Position numbers and translations under genes: made by a program. A model generated the notes under the pieces. That model had not been told where the DNA came from, searched no databases, and saw only the letters and a program-made list of their open reading frames with translations. 64,000 nucleotides of DNA from positions 1 through 64,000 of the forward strand of contig PALM01000008.1 in assembly GCA_002706365.1 (NCBI GenBank), in the 5' to 3' direction. The stretch comes from Flavobacteriales bacterium. GTDB taxonomy: Bacteria; Bacteroidota; Bacteroidia; Flavobacteriales_E; Vicingaceae. Shown in pieces: positions 24,106-34,021 of this stretch. Numbering within the stretch: position 1 is the first letter of the stretch; every line of letters starts with the position of its first letter.

Positions 24106-26109
24106 TTATTTGGAGAGGATTACGAATTCTGTGCGTCTATTTTTGGCTCTTCCTTCTGCTGTTTTATTAGTCGCAACTGGTTTGGTTTCGCCAAATCCTT
24201 TATACTCTAATCGAGCAGACGAGATACCCTCTAGAATAAGATAACTCATTACAGCCTTAGCTCTGTTGGTGGACAACTCAAGATTACTAGCATCGTCTCC
24301 TACATCATCGGTATGACCGTGAATAGCGACATTAACAGATGGGTTCTTTTCCAGGAAATCAATAAACTCATTTAGAATATTCATCACCTGCTCGTTTAGG
24401 AAGTACGAATCAGTCTCGAAGTTTATATTATTGATCCTATAGGTCTCACCAATCTCAATTGGATTCATCGAAATTGGCTCAGCCCTTCTAGGTTTGCCAA
24501 TTACATCCTTATTGGAATTGATGTATTGGGAAGTAAAGGCGTAGCCAGACTTCTTTGCCAGCATCATTACATCTTGCTTTTCAGACGCAGCTATAACAGC
24601 CACATATTCTCCTGTGCTTTCATCTACCACCCCTTCTACTGTTTCATTTGTAGCCATATTCTTGAGTTCTATGCTCATGCCCTTTGCTGCTTCCGGATCC
24701 TTGCTCTCCACTTTACCTTTCACAAAAACTACTTCTTTCGGCTTAGCCTTCTCTGGAAGATCGAAATAATAGATATCTAAGCCTTCCTTTGCCAAATTGG
24801 ATGAGAAGTACCCATATTGGCCATCAGTACTAACCATAAAACCATGTTCATCCAGTTTGGTATTGATTGGCACACCAATATTCACCGGGGTCTCGAACTG
24901 ACCAAATTCATTGATCTTGCTAAAGAAGATATCTTGTCCGCCTACACCTGGATGCCCATTAGATGAGAAGTAAAGGGTATAACTATCTGAATGCATAAAA
25001 GGCGATTTCTCATCGCCGGATGTATTGATAGTTGGACCTAGATTTTCAGGTTTGCTCCACTTGCCGGATTCAAGACGATTGACCTTATAGAGGTCCATCC
25101 CTCCATAATTATCCTCTCCTCTGGCAGATGCAAAATACAGGGTTTTATTATCTGCAGAAATAGATGGCTGACCCTCCCAAGTGCCACTGCCATTGATATG
25201 CTCCCCAATACTTTTTAGATCAGACCAAGAGCCATTTATAAATTCTGCATAATAGATATCCCCATTCGAGTATAGCGTTCCATCTCTAAGAGGAACCTGA
25301 TCAACTATAGTGATGAACAATAATTTATTATCTACCGATATGGTAGTTCCACCTTGATAAGCACCTTGATTGAAAGGCTCTGGCATAGGGATTCCACCCG
25401 AGTAAGTGCCATCATATCTTTTCCTGCTTTGAATGAACAGTTCCCTTTCCTGCTTGCCATACACACTTCTAGAATCAACTTCTGTGCGTCTTGTGAAGAA
25501 TAAATATTGGTTATCAGGAGATAACATCGGCAAATACTCATCATCAGCTTTTGAAGACACCCCTTCTACTTTCTTGGGGTCGAAGGGCACTGGATTCTTG
25601 AATATCTCTCTGTACTTTTCTATTCTTTTCCGCAATTCATTTGCCTCATCCAGATCATTGCCATCTTTGCTGCTGGCCTTTTCGGTATAGGTCTTTAAAT
25701 AGGGATATGCCTGATCGTAATTGCCAGCCTCATAATAATGTTTACCAAGCCAAAAGGCGGCTTCGTAATTCCTATATGAAGCACATGCCTCATGTGCCTT
25801 TTCGTAATACTTTCTTGATAGATTGAGCTTTTGTTGATCTGGTCCTCTCTTTGTATTGAGGTAACCAAGCATGGAAAGAGCCTCGACAAAATCGGGATCC
25901 TCCTCTATTGCATCAATGAGGAACTGATAACCCTGTTGACCACGAAATTTATACTGTGCTGCCTTATCGTAAAGTTTTTGAGCTTTCTTGGAGGCTTTCT
26001 TACAATCTTGGGCAAATAGACTGACCGTGGAGAAGTAAATCCCCATCACGACAACTAAAGTAAAGGTGTGTATAAATCTACTCTTCAAGCCCAAATTTTT
26101 CTTCGACAA
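24106..26109 (-). CDS. OmpA-family protein with TPR and PD40 repeats (PorE-like)
   Basis: A 667-residue exported protein. The order is: signal peptide (ends SLFAQ), TPR-like helices (about 40-150), WD40-like PD40 propeller (about 170-440), a carboxypeptidase-regulatory-like sandwich (about 445-540), and an OmpA C-terminal peptidoglycan-binding domain (about 545-667) with HGHTDDVGDDASNLELS and NRAKAV. This architecture is the one described for PorE, which tethers the type IX motor to peptidoglycan in Porphyromonas, but Bacteroidota carry several such proteins and a lipobox is not evident. It is in a run with an AsmA-like gene and a symporter gene. Confidence 0.85.
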   Translation of the reverse strand: MSKKNLGLKSRFIHTFTLVVVMGIYFSTVSLFAQDCKKASKKAQKLYDKAAQYKFRGQQGYQFLIDAIEEDPDFVEALSMLGYLNTKRGPDQQKLNLSRKYYEKAHEACASYRNYEAAFWLGKHYYEAGNYDQAYPYLKTYTEKASSKDGNDLDEANELRKRIEKYREIFKNPVPFDPKKVEGVSSKADDEYLPMLSPDNQYLFFTRRTEVDSRSVYGKQERELFIQSRKRYDGTYSGGIPMPEPFNQGAYQGGTTISVDNKLLFITIVDQVPLRDGTLYSNGDIYYAEFINGSWSDLKSIGEHINGSGTWEGQPSISADNKTLYFASARGEDNYGGMDLYKVNRLESGKWSKPENLGPTINTSGDEKSPFMHSDSYTLYFSSNGHPGVGGQDIFFSKINEFGQFETPVNIGVPINTKLDEHGFMVSTDGQYGYFSSNLAKEGLDIYYFDLPEKAKPKEVVFVKGKVESKDPEAAKGMSIELKNMATNETVEGVVDESTGEYVAVIAASEKQDVMMLAKKSGYAFTSQYINSNKDVIGKPRRAEPISMNPIEIGETYRINNINFETDSYFLNEQVMNILNEFIDFLEKNPSVNVAIHGHTDDVGDDASNLELSTNRAKAVMSYLILEGISSARLEYKGFGETKPVATNKTAEGRAKNRRTEFVILSK

Positions 26110-26134
26110 GCTGCAAAGAAAACCATTTCAATTT

Positions 26135-28816
26135 CTATTTAAAGAGTCCTTTCAATCTTTTCTTAGCTTCTTCTTCAGCTTTTTTCTTTGCCTCTTGCTT
26201 CGCTTTCTCTAACTCTTTCTTAGCTTGCTCTTCAAGCTCTTTCTTTTTGCGTTCAGCTTCTTCTTTAGCCTGTCTTTCAAGCTCCTTTTTCTTTTCTTCA
26301 AGCATCTCCTTTGCTTGATCCTTGATGGCCTCTTTCGCATTCTTTGCAGATGATGAGAAATCTGTTTTGATCTTAGGCTCAGTAACCGTACCCTCTACTT
26401 TTACCGCAATACTGATATTATCGGCCACATTCACATCTACTCCTTTTGAAGATGCCTGTGAAAGCAATCCATCAAGTGCTGAATTAGCTGCACCGCCAAA
26501 CTCCTTCCTTGGAATCTCAAAGTCGAGAGTATAATTAATTGACTGATCCAAGGAGTTGTAACCACTTATAGTCACTTTTGAATTGCCCACTTTTAGATCA
26601 AATGGCTCTACAAATACTTTTCCGCCGGCAATGGTGAACTTGATATTCACATCGTTTACAGCCAGAGGATTCAAATCATTGTACTTGATTGCTTTAGATA
26701 CCTGAACCAACGGTTTAAAGTCTTCGATCTGAATATTCTGAGTTAATAAACTTCCCTTTCCATTAAAGCTCTCAAATATTGGATTCATTCCTGAATCCAT
26801 AGCTCCATTAACTTTAAGATCTGTAGAGTATTTACCAGTGCTATGTTTGATGATTGGCGCTAACTTCTCAATGCTCACGAACTTCTCTGAAGTCTGCTTT
26901 ACATCGAAACCGTCGATATCCATTCCAAAGTCAAAAGTTGGACGAAGACTATCTGTGGTTTCGTAAAAACCATTCATTATCATCCTGCCTTCCAGTAAAT
27001 TCATGCTGGTATTGGCTAGACTTAATTTTTCATCCTTCAATACAATGGCACCACTAATATTCTTAATTACAATATCATCATAGATCAATTCTCCAATTAC
27101 TGCACTAGTTGTGAAATCAATTCGCTTAGGCAACAATAATGCTTCCATGCTTTCGCTGCTATCCGCCTCTGGAGTTTCAGCCTCTTCAGCGACATCTGAG
27201 CCATCACTTCCCGAAAGTTCATTTAGATCAAGCAGCTTAGAATTCAAGCTCAATTTACCCTTCAAAGTGGCTTTGTCTGTCAATGCATAACCAATGAAGT
27301 TCTCTAATCGACCATTGGCTTTAAGATCACTCTTTCCAATCAACATATCAAGATCATTCAACTCTGCAAATGCTGGTGTGAATTTAAGTTTCGCATGCTT
27401 TAGGTCAATTAGGTAATCCAATGAATCAGATGCATAGTGAAACTGATTTACCTCTAAATTACCCTCTGCTTTGAAGTCTTCATACTGCTCTTTTTCCAAA
27501 GTAGACACACGACCTTCAAGATTGATCTTGGCGATGAAAGTACCGGCCAGCTCATCGCCCTCAGGCAATGGGATCACATCTTTGATATTGTCGATCACTA
27601 TCTTGCCATCCATATTCGATCTCACAAAGGGATCCGACATGGGCTCACTTACATAAAGGTCGAATCTGAATGGGTTATCGGCCATTACAAAAGAGAAATT
27701 GCTCACATCCACAATGGTGTGGTCTAGATCTCCGTCGGCACTTTCCACACTCGCCTTTACATTGATCTTATCTACTGATTTCGGCAGATCCGGATATTTG
27801 AACATTCCATCATTCACCGCTAGATTCACCCCAAATGCAGGTAAAATAGAATCCAGATAAGTACCCTTTACATATCCGTCCAATGCCAGACTACCTGAAG
27901 TTTCTACTCCCTCCAGATCTTTAGCAAATTCCGCAGGAATCATAGAAAGTATCTCTTTGAATTCAGTCTCACTGGCTGCAAATTTAAAGTCCATATCAAT
28001 GGCATCATTGGGCATAGCCAACCATCCTTCAAAGCTCAATGGTAGCTCGTTCAGATTCAATTTATTATCTAAGAAGGTGAATTTCATCTCATCCAAATTC
28101 ATCCCAATGCCAGCATCCAGCACAACTTTAGCATCTCGTATATAGCCAATCCCATCAAAGTAGAAATCAACATCTGCAACCTCACCATGCGTTTGAAGAT
28201 TCGTCTGAGAGGCAGTCATATCTCCACTTAAACTAAGATCTAGATCGTGTAACCCCATTGACATTGGCATAGTACGATCTTCATAGACAAAGATTCCATC
28301 CACTATACTGATCTCCTTAAGGTCCATCTTAAATGCAGCCCCTTCTCCATCGTCTTCTTCCTCTTCCTCGTCTTGAACAGCAGTACTATCTGTTTTCGCT
28401 ATATCGTAATTCGCCATCCCATTTTCCAATACCAGTATATTGATATTCGGCTCTACCAATGAGATCCTTTTCAATTGAATGCTTTCTCCTTTGATCACCG
28501 ACATCAGATCGATCACCAGGTCAAGCTCTCCAATCCTAGCCAATTCCACTCCTTCAAACTCATCGATCCCGCTTACACTCACATCTTCAATGCTGAAGAA
28601 GAAATCGGGGAAAGATCTAAAAAGACTGAGGTTGAAATCCCCAAAATCTATCTTGGCATTTACTGCATTATTGCTCTCCTCTTTTGCTATGGCAATTAGG
28701 TCGTCCTTAAAGATCATCGGCAAGACAATCATGGCTGCAACGATTAGTACGACAAGGGCTCCGAATATCTTCAAAAAGGTTTTCATGGCTGGTTTCTTTG
28801 GTTTTCTAAGGGGCAA
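26135..28816 (-). CDS. AsmA-like inner-membrane protein
   Basis: An 893-residue AsmA/TamB-superfamily protein. One N-terminal transmembrane helix is followed by a very long beta-rich periplasmic region with the AsmA start signature (SLFRSFPDFFFSIEDVSV) and an AsmA C-terminal domain. It ends in a ~70-residue Lys/Glu coiled coil that is unusual for the family. Relatives bridge the envelope and carry phospholipids towards the outer membrane. An alternative start at 28786 (Met11) would shorten the basic N-terminus by ten residues. It is tightly packed between the symporter (9 bp) and OmpA (25 bp) genes. Confidence 0.85.
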   Translation of the reverse strand: MPLRKPKKPAMKTFLKIFGALVVLIVAAMIVLPMIFKDDLIAIAKEESNNAVNAKIDFGDFNLSLFRSFPDFFFSIEDVSVSGIDEFEGVELARIGELDLVIDLMSVIKGESIQLKRISLVEPNINILVLENGMANYDIAKTDSTAVQDEEEEEDDGEGAAFKMDLKEISIVDGIFVYEDRTMPMSMGLHDLDLSLSGDMTASQTNLQTHGEVADVDFYFDGIGYIRDAKVVLDAGIGMNLDEMKFTFLDNKLNLNELPLSFEGWLAMPNDAIDMDFKFAASETEFKEILSMIPAEFAKDLEGVETSGSLALDGYVKGTYLDSILPAFGVNLAVNDGMFKYPDLPKSVDKINVKASVESADGDLDHTIVDVSNFSFVMADNPFRFDLYVSEPMSDPFVRSNMDGKIVIDNIKDVIPLPEGDELAGTFIAKINLEGRVSTLEKEQYEDFKAEGNLEVNQFHYASDSLDYLIDLKHAKLKFTPAFAELNDLDMLIGKSDLKANGRLENFIGYALTDKATLKGKLSLNSKLLDLNELSGSDGSDVAEEAETPEADSSESMEALLLPKRIDFTTSAVIGELIYDDIVIKNISGAIVLKDEKLSLANTSMNLLEGRMIMNGFYETTDSLRPTFDFGMDIDGFDVKQTSEKFVSIEKLAPIIKHSTGKYSTDLKVNGAMDSGMNPIFESFNGKGSLLTQNIQIEDFKPLVQVSKAIKYNDLNPLAVNDVNIKFTIAGGKVFVEPFDLKVGNSKVTISGYNSLDQSINYTLDFEIPRKEFGGAANSALDGLLSQASSKGVDVNVADNISIAVKVEGTVTEPKIKTDFSSSAKNAKEAIKDQAKEMLEEKKKELERQAKEEAERKKKELEEQAKKELEKAKQEAKKKAEEEAKKRLKGLFK

Positions 28817-28825
28817 TTAAGTTAA

Positions 28826-30127
28826 TTATTTTTCTACTGGATGTGGTATCAATTCATTCTCGGTATAAGCAACCGTTGTGGCCACTGTAGCATCTCCCGT
28901 AACGTTTACAACTGTTCTGCACATATCGAGCGGACGGTCGACTGCAAAGATCAATGAGATTCCCTCCAATGGCACTCCCACAGAACCTAAAACAATGGCC
29001 AACATAATGATTCCGGCACCCGGTACGGCAGCCGATCCTATAGAGGCCAAAGTTGCTGTGAGCACAATAGTCAGCTGGTCGGCAAGATCAAGGTCCATGC
29101 CATAAACTTGCGCAATGAAAACTGCGGCTACGGCCTGATAACAGGAAGTGCCATCCATATTGATGGTGGCCCCCAATGGAAGTACAAAACTGGCTACCTT
29201 ATTCGACACCCCTAACTTCTCTTCACATCTCTCCATCGTCAGTGGCAAGGTGGCTGCTGAAGAGCTAGTTGAAAAGGCCAGTAATTGAGCGGGAGCAATT
29301 CCCTTGAAGAATTCGCGATAAGAGAAACCCGCAAGGAACTTCAAGATCATTGGGTAGATCAAGAAAACCATCAAGGCTAAACCTATAAGTACGGTTATTG
29401 AATAAATTGCGAGACCCTTCAAGATCTCCAATGCTGCTGCCGGATCCTCTCCAGCCAACTCGACCATGATGTTCCCCAAGAGGGCAAAGACCCCAATGGG
29501 AGCGAAATACATGATGATATCAACCATCTTTAAGATCACTTCATTGGCCCCATCAAAGAAATCCTTGACTGCCTGGGTTTTGGATGCATCGGGAGCAATG
29601 ATGAGCGCGATACCAAAGAGCAAGGCAAAGAATATCACTTGCAACATATTGCGGTTGTTTCCCGAAGCGTAAAAGATATTTGCCGGCACCATATCTACCA
29701 AGAACTGTAGTGGGCCGCTTTCTTTCTGTGCTTGGGCTTGCTCTTCAGTACTCTTTACTTTGGCCTCATTTTGAGCTACCATCTCAGTTCTCACTTCTTC
29801 TGAAAAGCTTTTCCCTGGTTTGATCACATTCACTACCAAGAGTCCGATAGTTACCGCAATCACGGTAGTTATTAGATAAAATCCAATGGTCTTTCCGCCC
29901 ATGGAAGAGAGCTGGGCAATGTCTTTTAAACCCGAAATACCATTCACCAAGGAGATCAATACCAAAGGCACGGCAATCATTTTTAGCATATTGATGAAGA
30001 TGGTTCCCCAAGGCGCGATCCAATCGGCCGTAAACTCTTGCCAGCCCGAATTAGCGGCTAAAAGGCCGTAAAGTAACCCAAGAACTAATCCAATAATGAT
30101 CTGCCAGTGTAGTGCTAATTTCTTCAT
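28826..30127 (-). CDS. Dicarboxylate/amino acid:cation symporter (DAACS)
   Basis: A 433-residue secondary transporter of the GltP/DctA family. The re-entrant loop TSSSAATLPLT, the TM7 motif NMDGT, and the TM8 segment DRPLDMCRTVVNVTGDA are all present, and these bind substrate and Na+ or H+. The Arg in MCRTVVN is the residue that favours acidic substrates (glutamate, aspartate or C4-dicarboxylates). An inserted charged loop after TM3 (about residues 105-130) is Gln/Glu-rich. It is first in a minus-strand run and divergent from aroC. Confidence 0.93.
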   Translation of the reverse strand: MKKLALHWQIIIGLVLGLLYGLLAANSGWQEFTADWIAPWGTIFINMLKMIAVPLVLISLVNGISGLKDIAQLSSMGGKTIGFYLITTVIAVTIGLLVVNVIKPGKSFSEEVRTEMVAQNEAKVKSTEEQAQAQKESGPLQFLVDMVPANIFYASGNNRNMLQVIFFALLFGIALIIAPDASKTQAVKDFFDGANEVILKMVDIIMYFAPIGVFALLGNIMVELAGEDPAAALEILKGLAIYSITVLIGLALMVFLIYPMILKFLAGFSYREFFKGIAPAQLLAFSTSSSAATLPLTMERCEEKLGVSNKVASFVLPLGATINMDGTSCYQAVAAVFIAQVYGMDLDLADQLTIVLTATLASIGSAAVPGAGIIMLAIVLGSVGVPLEGISLIFAVDRPLDMCRTVVNVTGDATVATTVAYTENELIPHPVEK

Positions 30128-30209
30128 TGAGAGCGTGAATAGTGAAGTCCGAAATTACGAAGCTAAATGAGATTCCTCCCCATGCTTTTCACTCAATTCT
30201 TTTTCCGCT

Positions 30210-30217
30210 TATCTTCG
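30210..30217 (+). promoter_or_regulatory. Candidate -7 box of aroC
   Basis: TATCTTCG lies 4 bp before the aroC ATG and resembles TAnnTTTG. If used, the transcript would begin at or next to the start codon. Confidence 0.4.
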
Positions 30218-30221
30218 CTTT

Positions 30222-31313
30222 ATGAAGGGAAATACATTTGGCAAAGCATTTCAACTCCACACCTTTGGTGAATCTCATGGCGAAGCTATTGGCGGCATGA
30301 TCGATGGCTGTCCGGCCGGAATCAAGCTAGACCTAGCTAAGATCCAGCTAGCGTTGGACCGCAGAAAGCCCGGACAATCAAAGCTGACTACCCAGCGAAA
30401 GGAAAGCGATAAGGTGCAATTCCTATCCGGCATCTTCGAAGGCCAAACTACCGGCACCCCAATTGGCTTTATCATCCCCAATGAAGATGCCAAGTCGAAA
30501 GATTACTCCCATATCAAAGACACCTATCGACCTTCCCATGCCGACTATGTATACGAAGCTAAATATGGCATTCGCGATTACAGAGGAGGCGGTAGAGCCT
30601 CTGCCAGAGAGACAGCTTGTAGGGTTGTAGGTGGAGCCATTGCTCAGCAAGTACTCGATCAAATTGGTGTGAAGATCTACTCTTATGTACAGCAGGTGGG
30701 GAATATCAGTCTGGTCAAGGATTTTAAGGAATTGGACCTAGATTCGATCTATGAGAATGATATGCGTTGTCCGGATGCGGATACCGAAAAGAAGATGGTC
30801 GATTTGATTGAAGCTGTTAGAAAAGAAGGCGACACCCTTGGTGGATGCATTCAAACCTTGGTTCAAGGTGTACCAGCAGGCTGGGGAGAACCGGTTTTTG
30901 ATAAGTTACACGCCGATCTGGCCAAAGCCATGATGAGTATAAATGCAGTAAAAGGATTCGAATACGGATCGGGATTTTGTTCAGCAGAGATGAAAGGCTC
31001 AGCACACAATGACCCTTTTGAGTTTGTGGATGATAAGATCAGGACCTCAAGCAATCTCTCCGGAGGTATTCAAGGTGGCATCAGCAATGGAGAAGATATT
31101 TATTTCAGAACAGCATTCAAGCCGGTAGCTACCATTATGAAAGACCAAGAATCAGTGGATAAGAGTGGCGCAAAAACCACGGTTAAAGGCAAAGGCCGAC
31201 ATGACGTATGTGTGCTCCCTCGTGCTGTTCCTATTGTAGATGCGATGACGGCTTTGGTGCTTGTGGAGCACTTCCTTCGTCAGCGCTCCCAGAACCTAGA
31301 ACCTAGAATCTAG
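30222..31313 (+). CDS. aroC: Chorismate synthase
   Basis: A 363-residue FMN-dependent enzyme that makes chorismate from EPSP in the shikimate pathway. The signatures [18 protein letters not shown], the [16 protein letters not shown] block and [13 protein letters not shown] are intact and length is standard. The C-terminal tail NLEPRI and its TAG stop are encoded by a CTAG heptad module, so the last residues are not native to the family. It stands alone in its transcription unit. Confidence 0.97.
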   Translation: MKGNTFGKAFQLHTFGESHGEAIGGMIDGCPAGIKLDLAKIQLALDRRKPGQSKLTTQRKESDKVQFLSGIFEGQTTGTPIGFIIPNEDAKSKDYSHIKDTYRPSHADYVYEAKYGIRDYRGGGRASARETACRVVGGAIAQQVLDQIGVKIYSYVQQVGNISLVKDFKELDLDSIYENDMRCPDADTEKKMVDLIEAVRKEGDTLGGCIQTLVQGVPAGWGEPVFDKLHADLAKAMMSINAVKGFEYGSGFCSAEMKGSAHNDPFEFVDDKIRTSSNLSGGIQGGISNGEDIYFRTAFKPVATIMKDQESVDKSGAKTTVKGKGRHDVCVLPRAVPIVDAMTALVLVEHFLRQRSQNLEPRI

Positions 31314-31327
31314 AGCCTAGACACTTC
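31293..31327. repeat. CTAG heptad module at aroC 3' end
   Basis: Five units: GAACCTA twice, GAATCTA, GAGCCTA, GACACTT. The aroC TAG stop (31311-31313) lies inside. Confidence 0.88.
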
Positions 31328-31385
31328 TGTTCTCTTATTCTCCCGCAGACCTGCCTATCCCGACGGCTCCCGTTGATCCCGCATG

Positions 31386-31447
31386 TCTCGATACTTTTCC
31401 GATTTCATCGGAAACACTCGACAAGCTGATGGGATTGTATCGAGGGA
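31386..31447. repeat. Nested palindromic repeat, copy 3 of 3 (inverted)
   Basis: TCTCGATAC (31386) and GTATCGAGG (31438) arms enclose the inner TTCCGATTTCATCGGAA hairpin and an ACAAGCTGAT segment. It is the reverse complement of copies 1 and 2. Confidence 0.8.
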
Positions 31448-31601
31448 TAGTCGGCGGCGAATAAAATCAGCGTTATCAGCAGAAAACTTAAAAAGATTCC
31501 ATCACATTTTCACATTGATACCCTTCGGCGGAGTTCATCCTGAGCTTGTCGAAGGGCTCAGGGCAAGCATTTCATATTTAATTCCAGTCTTTACTCTTTG
31601 A

Positions 31602-31678
31602 GATTTTAGATGTTAGAGTTTAGATATTAGACAATTCTAAAACCCTTCTAAACTCTAAAATCTAATCTCTAAGCTCTT
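31602..31678. repeat. Two-armed heptad array between aroC and hutI
   Basis: Eleven units in register. The first five (GATTTTA, GATGTTA, GAGTTTA, GATATTA, GACAATT) are purine-rich. The last six (CCTTCTA, AACTCTA, AAATCTA, ATCTCTA and so on) are pyrimidine-rich. TAGAGTTTAGA (31614-31624) is exactly inverted as TCTAAACTCTA (31647-31657). Confidence 0.88.
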
Positions 31679-31756
31679 TAACATTTTGCTTCCCTCCCAT
31701 TAATGTCTTAAATTCAGCAATACTATTTACCTTCACTAAACCAAAACAACCAAGCC

Positions 31757-32998
31757 ATGCTAATCAAGAATATCAAGAGTTTACTCCAAGTCAGAACCGC
31801 TGATGAACCTCTGCGAGGAAAGGAATTGGCAAAACTCCCCAGAATAGACAATGCCTGGATCCATATCAAAGATAATTTGATCCATGACTTTGGGAGCATG
31901 GATACCTGTCCGACCGTTAGCACTTGGAGCAAAACCATAGATGCCCAAGGAAAATATGTATTGCCGACCTGGGTTGACTCACATACTCATCTAGTGTTTG
32001 CAGAAACTAGAGAAGAAGAATTCAATATGCGCATCAAAGGCAAAACCTATGAAGAGATTGCCGAAGCCGGAGGGGGCATACTCAATTCAGCTAAAAAGCT
32101 AAGGCATACTTCTGAAGAGGATCTCTTTGAGAGCGCAAGGGAAAGGTTAAAACATTGCATTAGCATGGGTACCGGTGCCATTGAGATCAAAAGTGGCTAT
32201 GGTTTGGACCCAGCTTCAGAAATGAAGATGCTCAGGGTGATCAAAGAATTGAAAAATGTCTCTCCAATTCCGATCAAAGCGACATTCTTAGGAGCTCATA
32301 CCTATCCCGAACAGTTTAGGAATGATCATAAGACCTATGTGCATCAGATCGTTTATGATATGATTCCACAGATCGCAAAAGAAGGTCTTGCAGATTACAT
32401 CGATGTATTTTGCGAGCGAGTTGCCTTCAGTGCGGAAGAAAGTCAGAAAATCGTAGAGGCAGGAAGAGAGCACGGTTTAAGAGCAAAGGTGCATACCAAC
32501 CAATTCAACAGTATGGGAGGAATTGAGATGGCTATAAAGGAAGGAGCACTATCTGTAGATCATCTAGAGGTAGTGAATGATGCGGAAGCTGAGCTCCTTG
32601 GAAAGAGTGATATTATATCTACTCTATTGCCATCAGCCCCATTCTTTCTGAATGATCATTATCAGCCGGCTAGAAAATTAATAGATGCAGGAGCAGCTGT
32701 CGCTTTAGCTTCAGATTACAATCCAGGCTCTTCACCATCTGGGAATATGAATTTCGTGGTAGCACTTGCCTGTATTAAATTGGGAATGACACCGGAAGAA
32801 GCCATCAATGCCGCCACCATCAATGGAGCTTTCGCTTTAGAAATGACCAATAAAGTGGGTGAGATCGAAGCGGGAAAATTGGCTAATCTTATCATTACAG
32901 AAGAGATGCCTTCTATGACTTATCTTCCCTATTCATTTGGGGAGAATAATATTGAACAAGTAATCATTAACGGTAAAGAACACCAGCATGCCCCTTAA
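31757..32998 (+). CDS. hutI: Imidazolonepropionase
   Basis: A 413-residue amidohydrolase that opens 4-imidazolone-5-propanoate to N-formimidoyl-L-glutamate, the third step of histidine degradation. Seen: metal-binding DSHTHLVFA, the EIKSGYGLD block, THTNQFNS-like HTNQF and ASDYNPGSSPSGNM. It is first gene of hutI-hutG-ftcD-patatin; its 3' end overlaps hutG by 11 bp. The genes for the first two steps (hutH, hutU) are not in the window. Confidence 0.95.
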   Translation: MLIKNIKSLLQVRTADEPLRGKELAKLPRIDNAWIHIKDNLIHDFGSMDTCPTVSTWSKTIDAQGKYVLPTWVDSHTHLVFAETREEEFNMRIKGKTYEEIAEAGGGILNSAKKLRHTSEEDLFESARERLKHCISMGTGAIEIKSGYGLDPASEMKMLRVIKELKNVSPIPIKATFLGAHTYPEQFRNDHKTYVHQIVYDMIPQIAKEGLADYIDVFCERVAFSAEESQKIVEAGREHGLRAKVHTNQFNSMGGIEMAIKEGALSVDHLEVVNDAEAELLGKSDIISTLLPSAPFFLNDHYQPARKLIDAGAAVALASDYNPGSSPSGNMNFVVALACIKLGMTPEEAINAATINGAFALEMTNKVGEIEAGKLANLIITEEMPSMTYLPYSFGENNIEQVIINGKEHQHAP

Positions 32999-33995
32999 GC
33001 TTTTAGAGAAGAGCGACCTTGAAAAGCTCTGCAAGCGCAGAGAAGGTGAAACTAAATTAGGAGAAGGATTAAAATGTGGATCTGAATTGCAACTCTCAGA
33101 CCTCAATGAGGTCGATGCACGATTTGTCGTTATTGGTGTACCTGAAGATGCTGGTCCACGTGCAAATCACGGCAGAGCCGGTGCTGAAAGCGGATGGCAA
33201 TACTTTCTGAATGCCTTTCTGAATCTTCAAGAGAATCAATATCTCAAAAGTGAATCGATATTGATGTTGGGCGAGATCGACATTCGAGAAATGCCCAATT
33301 ATCATTCTACCGACATTACTAAGCTGCGTGCTTTGGTTTCAAAACTGGATCAGGAAGTTTCTGAGCTGATCGAAATGTTGGTTAAGGCAGGCAAAATCCC
33401 AATTCTAATCGGTGGTGGTCACAACAATGCCTTTGGTTTGATCAAAGGTTGCTCAAAAGCATTGGGAAAGACAATCAACTGCATCAATTTTGATCCGCAC
33501 ACCGACTATAGAGATATGGAAGGAAGACATTCCGGAAATGGTTTCAAATATGCCAGAGAAGAGGGTTATTTAGATCAATATCATGTGTGTGGATTGCATC
33601 AGAATTACAATTCGGCATCTATCTTGAAGCAATTTAGAGAAGATAAAGGTCTCGACTTCCACTCATTTGATTACAGTATTATTCAAGCTAATATGAGCTA
33701 TAAGAATATGCTCAAAGAAGGATTGGAATTTGTCTATGGAAAAGGTTTCGGAGTGGAGCTTGATTGCGATGGAATTCAACACTTTCCTTCCTCTGCAATT
33801 ACCAGCAGTGGATTCTCTCCAAACCAAGCCAGGATGTATGCGTATAAAAGTGGAACTTGTCATAATGCTCTATATTTTCACCTTACGGAAGCAGCTCCGG
33901 CTTTGGCAGGAGACAATGCTACAAAGTGGGGAAAATTAATGGCATATTTGGTGAGCGATTTCATCAAAGGCAAGACTCAACTTTTTTCAAAATGA
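32988..33995 (+). CDS. hutG: Formimidoylglutamase-like arginase-family hydrolase
   Basis: A 335-residue ureohydrolase-fold enzyme, placed as formimidoylglutamase by its position after hutI. Mn ligands are recognisable in GGGHNNAFG, FDPHTDYR and the later ELDCDGIQ, where canonical arginases have S-x-D-x-D-x-x-D-P. The last motif departs from the usual form, so substrate preference may differ. Notably, glutamate formimidoyltransferase follows directly, giving two alternative routes from formimidoylglutamate: hydrolysis, or transfer to tetrahydrofolate. This protein could instead act on another guanidino or formimidoyl compound. Confidence 0.8.
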   Translation: MPLKLLEKSDLEKLCKRREGETKLGEGLKCGSELQLSDLNEVDARFVVIGVPEDAGPRANHGRAGAESGWQYFLNAFLNLQENQYLKSESILMLGEIDIREMPNYHSTDITKLRALVSKLDQEVSELIEMLVKAGKIPILIGGGHNNAFGLIKGCSKALGKTINCINFDPHTDYRDMEGRHSGNGFKYAREEGYLDQYHVCGLHQNYNSASILKQFREDKGLDFHSFDYSIIQANMSYKNMLKEGLEFVYGKGFGVELDCDGIQHFPSSAITSSGFSPNQARMYAYKSGTCHNALYFHLTEAAPALAGDNATKWGKLMAYLVSDFIKGKTQLFSK

Positions 33996-34021
33996 TGGAA
34001 TAATTGAAAGAAAAACCTCTT

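Larger units (their letters stand above)
31314..31756. other. 443-bp repeat-rich spacer between aroC and hutI
   Basis: No gene is supported. The order is: the rest of the CTAG module, a TCCCGCAGACCTGCC repeat (about 31340), the nested palindrome copy 3 (31386-31447), a hairpin with CCCTTCG (31521-31527) and CGAAGGG (31550-31556) arms, the two-armed heptad array (31602-31678), and an AT-rich promoter-like stretch. The open frame at 31383-31601 is only repeat sequence. Confidence 0.6.

Noticed and set aside
31383-31601. 72-codon open frame between aroC and hutI
   Set aside because: It is made only of the nested palindrome and the CCCTTCG hairpin repeat.
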